Part shown: piece after piece, positions 35,901 to 50,900 of the stretch
Numbering within the stretch: position 1 is the first letter of the stretch
How the letters are laid out: every line of letters begins with the position of its first letter
DNA from: Sclerurus mexicanus
Taxonomy: Eukaryota > Chordata > Aves > Passeriformes > Furnariidae
Assembly (NCBI GenBank): GCA_013396755.1
Contig: VWZF01001696.1
Span: 1,219,727 to 1,283,726 of the forward strand
DNA length: 64,000 nt
Direction: 5' to 3'
The notes under the pieces: model-generated
Told to the model about the DNA's origin: nothing
What the model saw: only the letters and a program-made list of their open reading frames with translations
Databases searched by the model: none
Position numbers and translations under genes: made by a program

Positions 35901-38900
35901 TCTGGGTGCTCCTTTGCTTAAGGGTGATAAATTCATAGTTTTAAAAATTTTAGTCTGTAACTGGGCTGCAGAATCAATGGTTAATTGTGACTCAGGTGAA
36001 GTAGAGGATTGAATGGATCATAGAAGTGTCTCAGTCTGTGTGAATCTAAAGGAAAATGTTCACGTGGAGAACATGGACATCAGCCCTCCTGCCCCCCGAA
36101 CAGAGAAATGTTGCTGTAGGCTGGAGTTCATACTTTTGCAGCTGATGGTGGCCAACAGTGGCCTTAAGAGGACTTGGGACAAATAACTTCGGGGAATGAG
36201 ATGTTCAGTGAGATCCAAGCACAGTATGTCATTATTGACTAATGCAGCAGTTGCTTCAGGCTATCTCTTTTTAGTTTCATGTCCAGACAGTGTTTGGCAG
36301 CAATTAGTGGGCTGATAAATGTGTAAATGTTGGCCAGCCAGTCACAGTCATTGCATGTGTGTTGGCTGGATGGGCCATGTGCCCAGAGCTCCAGAGCTGC
36401 ATCAAGGGAATTTGTTTGTCCCATGGATATTATGGGCAGCAAAGTGGGAAGGAGCACTGCTCATCTAAGATAATGTTGATGTTTTGGTAAGTTTATGGTA
36501 ATTAATCTTACAGATTTCTGACAGTGTGATATTTCTTCTTTTTTTGTTTTAATTCAGATTCCTTTGGGACTCTTGTTCTTCCAGTAGTAAGTATTTTTTT
36601 CCCTTCCTTCTTCCTCAGAAAATGTTGACTCCCTGTAACTTAGAATCAGTTGGTGTTGATAAGATGATATGTTTTGCATGTGATCCCAGCTATTTTCAGT
36701 CTCAGATGAGCGTATTTACTGACCAATAAACCAGAGTTTTCAGATCAAATGCTCTGCTGCTTGTTAGAAGTAATTACAGGATTTGGGAACTGATTTCCAG
36801 CATCAACACAAACTATCATAAGACTTGAACACAGAACTTTGCTTTGTGGCTTTTTTGACTGGCTAATATCTACGTCTGTATTTTAGACACACCACGAGGG
36901 CTAATTAGAGCTGAAAGAATTGTGCAAAGTAATAACTGAGAAATACTAAAATAAAAATATATTTATATGCAATCTTTGTAAGGATTTGGAAATGCACATT
37001 CAGTGGAAGAACATAATCAGCAACAAAAGTGTATCTTGAATTGTGAGTCCTGTATTAATCCCAAATTTATAAACATAGATGTTCATCTTGAAAACCCAGT
37101 CTAAAGAACCAGGTATTTATATCAGGAAAAAAGTTTTGGCAAAGTCCTCTATAAGTCTGAGTATCTCTAAATCCAGTGGGTTTAAATTCTGTTCTCAAAT
37201 AAACTGTGTTTCTGTTTAAAGAATCTAGAAATGTTTTATAGATAGATAATGGCAATGAGCAGCTCAACATGAGAAAGCTTACTAAGTGGAAATACATCTG
37301 TATGAACTATACATTAGCCATCATAGAAAATTCTGTTCATATAAACTGTCCAGGTCTTAAACTGTTCAAGTACCTATAACTAGGCGGTGTGAATTCCTCC
37401 CTCTCCCACCACTATCTGAAGTGATGAAAACTGACTCATTTTTTAATGGCAAGATATTTTTTTCCATTCAGAAAAATTAAGTAGACTTACTTAGGTTTTG
37501 TCCAAAGTGTAATTTGCTGGTAGCAGAAGGTGTGTAATGAGTTTCTGGATTCAGTCTCATCTTTTCCAGAGAAAACAGTAACTGCCTTGTCTGAGGTGCT
37601 CGTGTTGGTGGCTGGTGTAGTCAGGAGAAGTACATGAGATGGCCTTTTTCTCTCTTGTGTTAGGAGTGCCAAATTTGGGATAGTAATACCATTCATTTGG
37701 GGATGTTTTGACTGAGATAAAATATTTTCACAGTGATTTCCTACTACATAATGTTAAAAGCTGCCTTGCTTGTATTTGGGTTCAAAAACAACCCTTTAAA
37801 GAAGGAGTTGCTGGGGCTGAGATAGTTACTGTTGTTGTAGCAGTGACCTTCTGGAAGTGTTGTATTGGTGGTTTCTGTTAGCATAGATGAGTGAAACAGA
37901 AGGTGGGGTATGTTGCAACTCAGTTGTCCTAATCTGCTGCCATGGCAATGCAGACTTCATTGTCTCTGACCTTTACATTAACAAAGATATAACAGGCAAT
38001 TTTGTCTCCATATTGCAGGAAGGAAAGACCTTTTGAAATATAAAAAGTATAAAAATCTAGGGAGCAACCAATGCTATCTATCATTATTCATCATATTTGG
38101 TCTCTAAATGGCATTTACAGAATTTCAAAAAAGAAGTCAAAGACAATGCTTGCAAACATGACAAAGTAATGCTGTAAGAGCACGATTTTCTCCTATAATG
38201 AGTCAAAACAGGCTGATTTTCTTCCATTTTGAGTGGTTATAATGTGTCCTGGACGTTGTGTAGGGAATCCTATCTGCTTTTTAGGGAATATAGCTTCTTT
38301 ACTAAGTAGTAACATTCATAAATGCATTAATTTTGAGGTAATATTTGAGAGGTGCAGTAGCTAAGGCTGTTCCTCCTATTTAAGATATTGCAGAATACTT
38401 GGCGTGGAATTTGGAGTGTGTTGAAATATGTGAATCATATGTTCTTGGCAGTGTTTGTACAAAAACCTGCAGCCGAAGAAAATGCAGGATCTATTTCAGT
38501 GTGGAACTTTGCACCTAAAATTTAGTTATATAAGCCTAGATTTTAAAGGGGGAATATCTTCTTCCTGTATCATGATGTGCCTCCTCATGGGTAAAAAGAG
38601 CCTGTTTATTTTTCCCCTTCCTGATTTTTTCCTGGCTTGTTTTTAAAAGCAGAAAGTCAACAGAGAGGGATAGAATTGTAGTTGATTCTTCCTTATAAGT
38701 AAAGAGAGGGAGAAAGAAATACATTTGATACAGACATTTGCATCTACCTCATTTGTCACCCTGTGATATTTTCCCTTGTTTGTGAATTCCTGTTACCTCA
38801 CTGTGCACTGTTAGAATGAACTTTAACAGCACTACAGCCTTTCTTTGTAGAACTTAATAGGATACTTTAGAAGTGCTGTGCCTCGTGAGTTTATAGCTGT

Positions 38901-41900
38901 AATTTTCATTATGCTACAGGAGAAATGCTTCAGTTCCATATGTTATGCTGAAAAATGCAAGCCTGTCTGCTTTAGTTGTCTTAACTTCAGAGGTTTTACT
39001 CCAGATTTACAGTTGTAATCCAAACAGAAGCATGTGACTCCTAAGCTTTTCAGCAGGTCTGCTTGTTGGAATGAGCTGTATGCTGTGTTAAAACCCTTTT
39101 CCTTTTTCAAAGAGCCACTCTGGCGGTGCAGAAGCCAACAGCTGGGCTGGGGTGTCCCTGGGGTCATTGATTGTCTGTGAAGGCTCTGCTCAGGTGAAAT
39201 TCCTGTGTACTGCAGCATCTCTGCTTCAAGCCTCTCAGCCCCTGTGACTGGGATTCCTCCCAGCTAACTTCAGGAAATGAAGTGATGTGTCTGAATTACG
39301 AGATCTAGATTTCCGCTGTCCACTGGAAAGACACAGAAGAGAGGGGGAGAAACCTGTGCATGATTACTCTGATCTTATGTGGTCTAAATTTCTTTGCCAG
39401 TGATATTTGTTTTCTGCCAGCACTGAAGGAGCCTTCAATGTGTATCACAAATAAGTTAACCATATAAAATGTCTTTTCCTTTATTTCTTAATATTTTAGA
39501 AAGAATTATTACTTCCTAGATGAGTCACAGTATGTGTTGTAATTATGAATCATTAGACTGAAATGAGGCAAAATCAGTGAGGTTTCTGTTGAAAAGCAGC
39601 ACCTCACTTCATGAGATATTCTGTATTTGATTTTTATACCCCAAAGGACATGAAGCTAAAGATTGCAAAAAAAGAAGTGCAAGGTTCTCTTAGAGTCCTG
39701 CTCATCTTGCTCACACATACCTTCTTCAGATCTTTTATTTTTGGAAAATTTGTTACCAAAAAGTGATGGAATCAGAAAAATATTAGCCCCTTATATCAAA
39801 TCCACAAAATTTCTAAGTGACTGTGACAAGTGACTGTGTATGTTTGTGAGTCTATGAATTGTGTATGAATACATATATGCTTAGATTATTGAAAACCTGA
39901 TTACTACTGAAAATTAGATGCAAGTAGTTTGAAAAGATGCTTCTGATAACACTTTCAGGTAATTGTTGAAATAACACTTTAAAGTACTGAAAAAAATCCC
40001 ATTTCCCTTTTTGACAATTTACATAAATTGATAAGTTCAGGTGTATATTAGATCATTATGGCATATGTTTTTAAATAATAATAATATCTTCAAGAATATT
40101 TTTGATAGTTAACCTAGAGTCACTATTTTCTTTTAAGCTGCCTTTGAACAGTCCTTCTGGGAATTATGAATTACTTGTGGAAGGCCATGCTGATGGCCAG
40201 CGCATCTTCTCTAACCGCACCAGCTTGATGTACGTGTCAAAGAGCATCTCTGTATTCATCCAGACTGATAAATCTATGTACAAACCAGGACAAGATGTGC
40301 TGTTTCGGATTGTTACCGTCTATCCTGATCTTAAACCTTACAAAGTACCTCTGAATATATATATCCGAGTAAGTATCCACAGGAACATAGTTATATGTTG
40401 GAATGTGTCATATGTTCCAAATTTATGTGAAAAATAAAGATCATATATATTGCTACCTCAGTCTTGCTAGCAGGACCACTTGCATTTAACATGCAGCTTG
40501 ACTTTTCTTCTAGGACCCTCGTAAGAAGTTGATTCAGCAGTGGTTGATGGAGGAGGGTGATTTGGGTGTAGTTTCTAAAAAATTTCAGTTATCAACGAAC
40601 CCTCCACTTGGAGACTGGTCCATAGAGGTGGAAATGAATGTGAGTATTAACACTGCCAAATCACAGAAAGATTTATTTCTTCTGGTAGATGTGAATAAAA
40701 TTGTGTTTACTTTGCTAAAACCAGTTACTAACATGGACCTTGAGAGGAGCAAATCCTTCCCTTATGACAATTATTATTCAAGATACTATTCAAAGATATT
40801 ATGCAAACCTCACAATATTTTCAGTAATATATGGTTTTGTAAGGAAGGGTACAAAAACCCCCAAACGTATTTTATCCTAAGGTCAGTGTTTTGAGTCTAA
40901 AAATAAAAATGTTATTAAAAAAGTGAGGGGATTTTATGTTAATATGAAGGGAAAACCTTGTGGACCACTGTTTGTTTTTTTCTGTTTATTTTGCAAGCAA
41001 ATACACAGAAATGCAGGGATGTCTCATCAATTCACAATGATTGATAGTTACTGAGGAAAAAAATAACTATGTAAAGTAGAAAAGACTGCTAGTAATGCAC
41101 AACTATTGCATAACAGAACTGGAATGATCTGCATTGCATGCTGCTGTTGGTAGTAGTTCTCTCAATTCAATCCTTTAAGCTGTACGCTCCTATACCATGG
41201 AAAATGTTGCAAAAATAGTGAAGGTTTAGCTGTTCAAAACTCTATGTGTCAGGTTGATTCAGCCTACTTTTAAATGCCTGTAGTTTGGGAACTGCATTTC
41301 CAACTTGGCTTGCAATGGCTAGTCAGGCACATTTAGCAAGTACAAATGGGACTGCTTAATGTTCTGCAGTGAGGGAGATGATGGGATAGAAAGCAGAAAA
41401 ACTCATGTGCTCATGTATTACTTGGGAGTAATATTTACCAATACCAGTTATATGCTTGATAGGTTTCTGTAGGCTGAGCTATGTGAAGGTGGTGCTCAAG
41501 TGTCAGGGCTGGATCTTTTCAAATACATTCTCATGTGGGTGTGGAGTTGTTAGCTGTTGTCTGTGATGGGAAAAATGTATTAATTTGTTCCTGCCCTCAT
41601 GGCTGTACTCTGCCACTCCTTCCCATCCCTGGACTGCTGCTCAGTAGCTTCTCAGCTGTGCTGAGGCAGCTGTAGTTAGTCTGAGATCTAAAGTGTGACA
41701 GGGAAGTGACCAAATTGAAAAGCATCTGAGTGTTTTCCTTTGCCTCGATCTGACCGGTTCACTGATCTGGTTGACAGCCATCCCCACTCACAGCTACATA
41801 GGTGCTTTCCAGTGGTGGGGAAGTGTGGCTCAGACATGGGAGCAAAGGCTAGTGACAGTGGTGGGCTCCTTCAGCAGCTCACTTGCCAGGTGAAAAACTG

Positions 41901-44900
41901 TTTATGAAATGTTGCTTGGGCTTTCTGCAGAGGCTTGAGTAATCCTGAAGTCAGGAGATCATTTATGAAGGAACTGCTGCAGCTGTTTTCAGGATCTGAA
42001 TTACTGCCACTCCCTCCTGAAACAAATCAGAAAGAAAAAAAATTAAGTTGTAAAGTTAAAAGGAAAATGCCTAATAGATTGATCTGGGCTAGTGAAACAG
42101 CTGTGAGAAAAGACAAGTGAAGTGAAATTTTAGGAGACTGTAATTGATGGCAGTATTCTAAATTTTAGCTACTTGATACTATTGCAGAAAGTTAATGGTC
42201 CTGGAAGATATATGTCAGGGTGGGAACATCTCTTGAGTCATGAGTAACAAGGGAACATTTTGTTCACTGTCTCTTTCAACACATAGCTAAAGGGCATCAG
42301 GTAAAGGAGGTAAAGAGTGATTTCAAAGTGACTAAACCAGCATAGCTGAACTGCAGAGCACAGCACTGGTGGGTAATGTGCTGAAAATTCAGGTGGAATC
42401 AAAAAAATGTCTAAACAACTTCACAGTACAGTCCATTGAGAACTGAAAACTAGAAAGCCCTGAGGTGTCAGGTCAAGACAGTGTCACTGCTGGCTACCCT
42501 GGTTGGTGCAGTTCACTAAGTATTGGACCTTGCTGCCAAAGGCTGAACACTGTCCTTCATGTTAGATCTATTGGGCTACAACCTTACTCAGGTTGTCTCT
42601 ATTCTGGTTTCATGTCATTTCCCCTACTATTAAATTTTTAAAACTTAGGGTTTTAACATAAGAGTATTTGGGGTTCTTAATAGAGCTCTGCATGCTTCAG
42701 CAACATGAAGAATATCCAGGAGCAAGGATAATGCTCATCACTCTAGAGTATCTTTCTCTGTTCACCACTGTTACAGGAGATAATTCAAGGTGGAAAGTAC
42801 TGCATGGTGGTTTTGGTACATATATTAAAGTGATCTTCTGGCAAAAGATAATCTTGGGCAGAACAGAAGTGGAATTCCTTTTTTTTTTTATTGACAGAGG
42901 AAATGGTTAATACTTAAGAAAGACTGCATTTAGTAAGTGTGAAAAAAAGAGGAACTAGCAGATAGCTATCAATATAAATGAAACTCTGAACTCTTGCGTA
43001 TTTGTAGAAAATGTAAAGATCCCAAGGAATACTTGATGGTTAATAAAAGTACAAAAGAGTTTTTAAAGCTTGCTAGAATCAAAAGAAATGCCAGCAGTGG
43101 CAGAGCCCAAAAACTTGAGGAAACAGTAATTGTGTGACAGAGAGAAAACCTTGTAATAGCATGATGGTTCTGTGTAGGTAAGTGAATCTCAGTGTGGGGA
43201 GTTTTGAAAAGACCATCAAAGGATTAATGTTCTTAACAACAAAGAGTGAGGTAATGTGGGAAACCATAGACTGCTATGAGAAAAACAAAGACAAAGGTGA
43301 TTTGGGCTTCCATTGATAAAAAAAAATTGCATTCTTTAAGGCTAGTATGGAATTAGTTAAGAAGGTAGATTTACTGACGTAACAGATTTTTGAAAAGGCT
43401 TTTCACTGTACAAAGTCTTAATGAAAAACAGCGGTATATGTACAGTCTGTCAAAGAAGGATGGATTGATTTTTGTGCAATCGACAGCCAAGGTGTTTCTA
43501 ATATAAAGTGATGACAGAGTTTGCATGTGGAGCCAGGGAGGAAAGCTCCATGGTAGAAGACTGCAGAATTCCACTCTGTTGACTGTATATCAGAGTATCA
43601 AATGAATCAACAGATTTATTGACAGCAGTCTGAGAGTGCTGTTACAGCTGTACCTTTTAATCTAGTGGAGAAAGGCATAATATGAACCAACTAATAGAAA
43701 TTGAAGCCAGGCGATTTCTCTTTGGCATATATATGTCTTTCATCGATAAGGCTTTTAGTCATTGTAACAAACAAAAAAGTGAGAGTTTCTCTGTTACTTT
43801 ATGGTTGCCTTTTTGGAAGATGCATTCTGAATGAGATTGCTGGCATAGCTGAATACAAAGGAACAAAACCTGGGATAAAAGGAGATCAGGCTAAATGGTT
43901 TCTTTTAACACTGAATTCTTTGAATTGAAAATTAAAATAAAGGAAGAAATAAGAGTATATTATAATTAAAAAAATAAAATTAAGTTTTAGGCTTTGAAGT
44001 ACAGAAAAACATGGCTATTCTTACAGTACTTTGGGAATAAAACAGCAACCCCAAGCTCCACACATAGATAGTAATGTTTACTTTCAGGCCCTTTTTTGTT
44101 CATACCTGCTCTGCTTTAATTTTCAAATTCAATGGTGAATATAATGACAAAGCAATATGCAATATTTCTGTAGCATGTGCCTGCACAGCATCTTACAGTG
44201 GATAAGGCTATCATATGCAAAATATATTAAGTGACTATTGCAATATTCACACTATTGCATTAGGTCTGCCTAGCGTGTCTCACAGACTGTTATTTTTCTG
44301 ATAGCACTCAATCATTGGATTAATGAAACCTGCAAAAAACCTTGCAGAATAAAGGAAAAGAACTTTTCTGGTGGGAAAACTCTACTTGATTCTCTTGGTT
44401 ACAAGTGAACTTATGCCCTGATATACAACATCATATGGGATGGGATTCAGTTTGAGGTTTAAGGTGTGTGGATGTCTCTGTGTTGGTGATGCGATGGAGG
44501 TTTAATTGACGTTCACTGAAAGCTTAGTGAGTGACTGGATTACTTCTAGTGGATATTCCTGACTATTGTCTGGATATTCCCCACTATTCTGCAGCAGTTT
44601 TGCTGTCAAAGGAAGGTACAGGTTTTTATTGTGTCATACATAAAGTTGCACAGATTCACCAATCACTTCTGATAACAGAGGTCAATGAGAACTGAGGTTT
44701 ACTGCCAAGGAATACTTGGTATATGTTTGGCATATATAATAGATTGTTTAGCTATCCTTAATTAGTACTGCTAACTCTGGGTCAGCATGGTACTCGGTGC
44801 AGCTTATGGATCTATTCAGGCCTTTAGGAACATCTTCAGATGGCAAACCCAGACTGATATTTGCATGATTTATTATACTGATGCCATGACCTGAACTTTC

Positions 44901-47900
44901 TAGTTAAATAGCCAGTTGTCCAGCCTTGCTTTCTCAGATTTCTCTCTTGTCTTTAAAGCATGTTGTTAAGTGAGTAAATAACATTTCTCTTCTAGTGGTT
45001 ACAGATCAGTTTCCAAGTATCCTGAGTTTTGATTCTTGGAAGTGTTACCTCTGAATCCTGTTTTAAATCAGGTTTTGGCTGCTTGCTGCTGTTAAACATC
45101 CCGCAGTACTTTTCAGTAAGAGTTCAGGTGTTAGTACAGCTGTTCCAGGAAAACTCAAGACAAGTAATTACAGTCTGGTTCCCAAGTCTCCACCTTGTAT
45201 TTTAGTTGGATATCTTATATTTCCTGTTGTGCAGCCTTTTGCTGAAAGGGTTTTAGTTGCTGCATTTTAGTAGCATGCATTTCCAAACAGAAGTTGTTTC
45301 TAGTTATATGCCATTTTGTAATCTAATTTATGGAAGTTTTTATTTATAAATTTATGATCAAATACTGAAAAGTAGTAATGTTTAGGTACAGTGAGGCCTT
45401 TCTAAAATATTTTTAAGAGTATTCAATTTTTTAAAGCGCCAACTGTAAAGCAACTTCTAGAATCAAATGGGAATGATCATATACTTTACACTTGGAATTT
45501 TTTTAACTTTTGGAGGCTTATATCTGTTACAGTGTTTCCACTATGAATTCTGTCACATTTTTCTGCTAGGTCAGTAATAGATTTCACATTTGATCCATAA
45601 AGTCTGATGTTATATACAGAATTGCTTAAAAATTATGTTGCTTTCCTCCAAAATCAGACTGTACATAAAACCTTTGGCATTGTCTGTGTATGCAGTTCTG
45701 TGTATGAGTTTTCAAATGCTCACTGATTCAGTCAGGATCTGAGAGTGTGAATACTGACTGGTGTGACTCTAGTTTCTGGGGACTGTGTTGTTGGATTTGA
45801 ATAGAGTTTTATTTTAGGATTTGTTTCTTGCATTTGAAAACAAAGCATGAAACTGATCACGAAATTCTTCTGTTAGTTCTATCTAGACAAAAATATGTTT
45901 TATTCAGTTGCAAAGCCAGAGCAGAGGAGTGCTCCTGACTGGAACTGTGAGATGATGGGATAGCCTCGGGAATGCAGCTGCTGCCAGCATTGCGCTTTTC
46001 CAGGGCCCGGGGACCACACCCAGAGTCTTTCCCGATGCTCTAACTTGTGATGCACCTCAGTGTCAGAAACAAATGAGGAAATGGACCCAGGACAGATAAA
46101 TTTCAGGAACTTCTGATTACCAAAGAAGAAGAAGAAAAGATCTGGGGGGGGGAACAGCTCCTGTGGCTTCACTTGTTGGATCAGACCTCAGTGACTTAAA
46201 ACAGGATTGATTCATCACAGCAGAGCAAAATCTAGTTATTAGGGATTCTTAGATGTCAGGATCCACAACATCTAAGGCTCAACTGCAGAAAGACTTCATC
46301 ATCCTCACTATCCCAGAATATGTACATGGATCTCTTTTTGGCACTGTTTTCTTACTCTGACCAATGGGCACAGAATGCAATAGGTGTTTTGCAGTTTAAG
46401 AAATGCTGGTTTGGGGCAAAATGTTTTTAGTCTGGAAGGGTGACTGTGTTTTAAAGAGGAAGAGAAGTCATGAAGACAAAACCTGTACTAGAACAAAGCA
46501 GCTCTGGAAACAAGTGGAATAGGCACAGCGGTGTTTTCCTATCATAAAAAAAAACACACCAAAAAAAACAACCCAAAACAAAACAAACAAACAAACAAAA
46601 ACTGCTAAAAATCTCCTTTGGATTGTATATATAACTAACTGCTTGTCTCAAAAGCCACTCTTCTTGGAAACTGACTTAACTTCCAGTTCAATATATTTGA
46701 ACAATATTTGCCAGAGAGACAGCCCTGCCCTGATGAGCTAGAGCGATAAAGTGGTTGAAATGCTGTTACTTGTCCTACTCCAAACTAGCTTGGCTGAAAA
46801 GTGTGTTGGTGGCTTGGTATTCAAATCAGCAAGATGATCTAGTAGGGTCTTTTCCTTTCCCTGAACTCTGAATCATGGCTTGATTTCTGTCACAAAGCTT
46901 GCCATTTTAGAGAAGGTGCAGCCAGGAGTGCTAGTCTCATTATAATCTGTGTTTTCCACTACTTAGAATTCTCCTGGTTTTAAACTTTTTTTTTTTTTTT
47001 ACTTAAAGATAATGTGAAACAAAATTTCATTTTCTAGGGAAATACTTTTTCATCCTGCCATCTAGGTTAATGTTTTAGTCATTGCTTAACGGTTAAGGGT
47101 GACATACATACTTAACATTGGAAATAAAAGATGTACAGAGAACAAGATGTGAGATAAATTTGCTACGAGTAATTTTCCTTAGATACATGTTCCTAAGACT
47201 ACTTTATAGTAATCTGATTGTGGACTACATGTCAATGCTGTAGCATTTCTAAGTGTTATGATTTGCACAAATGTTGTGAAAATAGCAGATTCTGCATGTA
47301 TATTTTCAAGCCTAGGAATATTAGTATGGCAGTTATTTTGGTGATCAGTAACTTAATCATGAAATTGGCAACAATCTGATTTTTAGTTTGATAGGAGTAT
47401 TTTTCTAGAAAAGCTGTAAATATAGATGTATACAGGGCTTGGTCTGAGATGCTAAAAAATTAAGCAAATTGCGAAAAATTAAGCAATTTGCCAAGTCATT
47501 GATCAGGTAACAAAGATTAGTTATAACTGTTTCCAGTTAAGGTCCTGGTACTAGGGTTTTTACCACCGAAGCTCTCAGTTTATCCTCTCTTACTACAGAC
47601 ATTCATACCTGTCTTGACAAATCTTGATGCCACCTGACAATTGGTTATCCATATTCCTTTCTCCTCCTGAGGAAAATCAGGAAATAAGTGGAAAAAAAAA
47701 ATAGGAAAATAGAAGAGAGCACAAGTAACAATGTATTATATAGTTTTTTAAATTTTTCCATTGATTTTAACTAAAGACAGATATAAAAGAAGAGTATCTC
47801 TTCTGAAGTAAGTGTGACTGTAGATTGTAACAAGACTTTAGATGCCTTTTGAGTAAATGTAGAGCTACAAGATTATACTTGTTTGTGACTTGGTCTTGTC

Positions 47901-50900
47901 TGCTAGGTAGATACACGCTGTAGGAGCTTCTCATTTGTGTAAGTTAATTTTAAATAGGCGCATAAAGATACTGCTGGTAGGTCAGTCGTGGTTTATCATG
48001 ATGACTGTGACTAATTATGCAAGGTAGTTTTATGTTAGTTGGATGAGGTATCATGGGGGTTTTGTACGGAAACCAGATTGGAAGTTCCACAAGCTTTTCA
48101 TTTTATATACTTACATTCTGCTACATGTGAGCTGTGTCCTTTTGTTGTTCAAATACATACTGCTGGTTCCTACAGGAGCTGATAGTTGTTGAGCCATGAT
48201 TTAAAATCACATCATATCAGAAATTGTAATTTAACTTGAATATGGGTGGGATTTGGCCAAGAAGATATGTTAAATTTACTAATTTAACCACAATTGTATG
48301 TATTTTCTCATATGAATTTTTTTCAATAGGGTCAAGTTCATTATCAAAGATTTAAAGTGATGGAATATGGTAAGTGTTATTTAAGGGCATTTAGTAGTGA
48401 CCAAAATTGGTAGTGATTCTCCATTAATTTCTACTAGCTTCCCTTGGCGAGCATGAACCCCTTAAATACTCACAGAAAGTTTAATTTGCCAATCTCCTAC
48501 TTCTCTGAGTCTGATGAATAAATACCGTCTTATCAGCTACCGGCTTTAAAATTTGATAGTTTTAGTGACCTTCGACTGCAGTGTCAGGATGTCATGCAAT
48601 CTTTAAAATGTTTAACTTAAGCCTGTGAGATGCAGTTATTGTCCATGTTTTTCCAGGATCATGCAGGCAATGTGTTCATCCCAAATTTTCTGTATACTAT
48701 CTGATCATGAAGCTTGCTCTAAAGGCTTCTGTAAAGGCTGAATAAGCGAAATATAAGATAAAAATTTTGTATTCCAGTCTTAGAAACTTATGTGCAGGCT
48801 GCTTTTATGATGCTTGGTCTCTTTTCAACAAAAAGTCTTAGTCTGGAGCATGCATAGGGTTGGATTAAAAATATATCTGACCTTATATTCCATAGGAAGC
48901 TACAATAGTAGTATGTCTTTATCAAATTGCATGTTCTACCCTTATTACTTAAAAAAAAATATTCATTATGTTAATGTAATGCTTTTTGTAATTTTTTTTC
49001 TTAGTTTTACCAAAATTTGATGTCATGATAACAACACCATTGTACTACTCTCTGAGAGATGAAGATGTAACTGGTGTTGTCACTGCCAAGTAAGTAAATC
49101 ATTGATACTGTTGTCACCCTCATTCTTAAGAAAATTATTGTGGGTCTCTAAGAGTCAAAGTAAAAACTTACATTTAGAATGCTAAAAAAGCCCCATCTAC
49201 TCAAAATTAGTTGGCTAACATCCATTTCTAATTACGGAATTTTGTTGTAACAAGGTTCGGTAGATCTTCAGACTTCTAGTAAGTTCTTTTGGTCTGGTAA
49301 ACATACTTCTAGACTATAGCCTGTACATTTTCAGCTACCTTATTTGTTTTTTTTTTTTTTTTACAGTTTCTTGCTTATAATATATATTTTGAGACATTTT
49401 TTGGTCTTATAGTTCTTTTATGGTACTTTCCAATTTTCCATATCAAGATCTGTAGGTAGAGTAACTATATTTTATTAGACTACTTAGAAAATTAGGCAAA
49501 CTTCTATGAACATCCTTCTTGATCCAATATATCAACATTGTGGATTTCAAATATAGGTTTCTCCTACCTATACCTGTAAATGGGTGAAGAATTAAAAGCT
49601 CTTGAGCAATTGAAGAGAGGATTCGGTATAGACTCTTGTATAAATAATACTTAATTTTTCTGCTGAGCAAATATCTAGACAAAGGTTTAGTGTGCAATAA
49701 TCTCAAATAGAAATTAATTTTATATTTGGAGGATGGGAACCAGATGGAGCTACCTGATAGATAAATCCAGGAAGGCTGGGAATAAAAGGTCTTTCATGGG
49801 TTATTTAGTGCCATAGAATACATATCTTCTGAACAAGCACTCCATTTATAAGTGAAATGCAGAAATGATTGTTTAACAAGTTATTTAAATTAAATGTTTG
49901 GGCTTTGATAAAAAACTTCCTTCCCTAGAGCCCATGCAACCTGATATTATAAATGGATAACACAAACTATCAAGGACAGATTGGATGGGGCCCTGAGCAA
50001 CCTGATCTAGTGGGTGTCATCCCTGCCCATAGCTGGGTGGAGGGGAAGGTTGAAATTATATGACCTTTAAGGCCCCTTCCATCCCAAAGCATTCTGTGAT
50101 TCTGTGAATCAAATAAAGGGCAATTTTTTAAAAAAAAGTTTTCCTCATTTTTTCCCCATTCTGCTTTGCTTTTGGAACCCATTATACCGCCAGTGTGTAT
50201 TTAGTTTCCTAAGTTTTGGTCTTTCATTGGGTACATGGCTTTTTCATTTGGTATACTCATAAGGTATTTGAAACTATACCTGTCTGCTGCAGTAAATTTG
50301 TACTTGTACACTAGTGAATCATCTGAGACTGAATCCCAGCAGTGACAAAGTTTTACTGATACATCATGATTATTCATAGAAAATGACAATTTCAAGTCAC
50401 TGTTTTTGTAGGCATAATGCCTCTTTATACAAGGAGTTTATATACCACTCACACTTGCACATGTCATAAAACCCTTTTCCTTTTTATTCTCTGGAGTATT
50501 ATTAGATTAAGTACAGAGATGCTACCCAGTGGCAGTATCACTTCAAGGTTAATGGCAGCTTATTACTGTTAATTAGGTCTGTAATTAACACTGAGTTCAG
50601 ATACAGGACAGTATTGTCAAGAGTTATTCCTGTAACTATGCTGTTTGATTTTTCTTTCCCTCTGCTTTTCAGCTTTGATATTACTTAAGTGGTGCATAAT
50701 GATTTAAAGTGCTTCAAAGTTATCACATCTGAATGTATTACTGCCAAGGACTAGAGTGATTTTATGTGTCCCATCTGTCCCCATGTTGTCCTTCCCCATC
50801 CCCCACCGTGCTTCTCTATCTCAATCTGATAATGTCATGATTTGTCTTAAATACAACTTGGAAACATTTATACAATATTTTTATTTTATTGCTGCTCAGC

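Larger units (their letters stand above)
21459..36557 (+). other. CD109: CD109 intron 2, about 15.1 kb
   Basis: The largest intron seen. It contains an ancient CR1 LINE remnant (26900..28470), a CR1 3' tail (35045..35702), a TC-rich run near 30780, and T runs near 31300 and 34950. I see no extra coding exon; the ORFs in it show no family match. Confidence 0.8.
40640..48329 (+). other. CD109: CD109 intron 5, about 7.7 kb
   Basis: AT-rich intron with no recognised exon. It holds an A/C-rich simple repeat (46547..46602), a 19-bp tandem duplication (47455..47492), and a GC-richer segment at about 45897..46190 of uncertain origin. Confidence 0.75.

Noticed and set aside
40529..40894. Extended exon 5 as an alternative CD109 C-terminus
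   Set aside because: The extension past the GTGAGT donor has no family similarity and is simply open intron sequence.
45897..46190. Possible LTR fragment with a TTTATTCAG poly(A)-like complement and a GC-richer body
   Set aside because: I found no second terminus, TATA box or repeat structure, so there is not enough to call an element.
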